Positions 5,860 to 6,057 of a stretch of DNA of 6,057 bases are shown here, in pieces. Source of the DNA: DASTCC01 sp035711465 (GTDB lineage: Bacteria; Acidobacteriota; Vicinamibacteria; Vicinamibacterales; SCN-69-37). Position numbers and translations under genes: made by a program. The notes below the pieces were generated by a model. That model saw only the letters and a list, made by a program, of their open reading frames with translations. It was not told where the DNA came from and did no database searches. Position 1 is the stretch's first letter; every line of letters starts with the position of its first letter. The DNA lies in the NCBI GenBank assembly GCA_035711465.1, contig DASTCC010000132.1:1-6057 (forward strand), read 5' to 3'.

Positions 5860-6057
5860 AGCGCGCGATCGGCTCGCCGCGCTGATCGATGCGCGCGGCG
5901 TCGACGTTGCCGAGGAAGTCGCCGGCCGTCTCGAGGTATGGAATCCGCGCCGGCTCGAGGCCCATCACGCGCGCGCAGGTCGCGTCGACCGCCGGCAGAT
6001 CGGTGCCCATCGCGATCATCCCCACCGGCTTCGGCCGGCCCATGATCGGGCCGTCGC
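5804..6057 (-). CDS. DUF362 domain protein, C-terminal part (5' end beyond right edge)
   Basis: The minus-strand frame is open from the right edge to a TAA at 5806-5804, giving 83 visible codons. It begins D-G-P-I-M-G-R-P-K-P, then G-M-I-A-M-G-T-D-L-P-A-V-D-A-T and A-R-V-M-G-L-E-P-A-R-I-P-Y-L. The block G-x-D-x-x-A-V-D, then a-r-v-M-G, then I-P-Y-L, is characteristic of the late part of DUF362 (PF04015). An in-frame ATG at 6043 lies inside the conserved domain and is not the real start. Some family members carry ferredoxin-type Fe-S domains or Tat signals, but that part is not in view. The function is unknown. It converges on the DUF192 gene with a 56-nt overlap. Confidence 0.9.
   Translation of the reverse strand, partial: DGPIMGRPKPVGMIAMGTDLPAVDATCARVMGLEPARIPYLETAGDFLGNVDAARIDQRGEPIARFRTNFDLIESMRSIRAAT

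Noticed and set aside
1..6057. Mobile element, phage or defence system
   Set aside because: There is no transposase, integrase, nuclease, methyltransferase or toxin-like gene, and no flanking inverted repeats. Every recognisable gene is a membrane transferase-like protein, DUF192 or DUF362.

Overview
This is a gene-dense window of very high G+C with no rRNA, tRNA, CRISPR array, insertion sequence or phage gene that I can see. It reads as an ordinary chromosomal stretch of a GC-rich bacterium. The gene mix is a GT87 mannosyltransferase-like protein, several unclassified GT-C-like membrane proteins, DUF192 and DUF362. Together with GTG starts lacking Shine-Dalgarno sequences, this would fit an acidobacterium or similar soil lineage. 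That placement is a guess from style, not from a marker gene.

Left part, 1-2756, minus strand: two tandem, overlapping paralogues of about 490 residues. The downstream copy runs off the left edge and is open from 1302 to base 1. The upstream copy (1287-2756) is complete. A third, more diverged paralogue (2821-4197, plus strand) is read divergently from a 64-bp gap. All three share an N-terminal D-x-D-x-W or S-D-x-W-W loop, a P-W-x-N-H-E-W-L block, R-P-Q, W-x-N-x-H, a [NTS]-P-x-G-x-x-L-W block and a C-terminal [DE]-x-G-x-x-x-[IL]-W domain. The architecture is that of a polytopic GT-C type glycosyltransferase, but I cannot assign a named family or a substrate.

Middle, 4145-5323, minus strand: a GT87 (DUF2029) family membrane glycosyltransferase, converging on the third paralogue with a 53-nt tail-to-tail overlap. 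Four GT-C-like membrane proteins in about 5.3 kb suggest a role in transferring sugars from polyprenyl-phosphate donors outside the cytoplasmic membrane. This is inference from fold and neighbourhood.

Right part: a 107-bp divergent gap (5324-5430) holds an array of 7-bp units and a 9-bp stem. It leads into a DUF192 gene (5431-5859, plus). That gene converges, with a 56-nt overlap, on the 3' part of a DUF362 gene (minus) that continues past the right edge.

The best leads are: (i) a TANNNT box 6-10 nt upstream of every non-coupled start, suggesting leaderless transcripts; (ii) the heptad array whose last unit contains the putative -10 box of the DUF192 gene; (iii) the three-copy GT-C-like family; (iv) strong over-representation of CGATCG. 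I did not find a convincing new defence or mobile system here.
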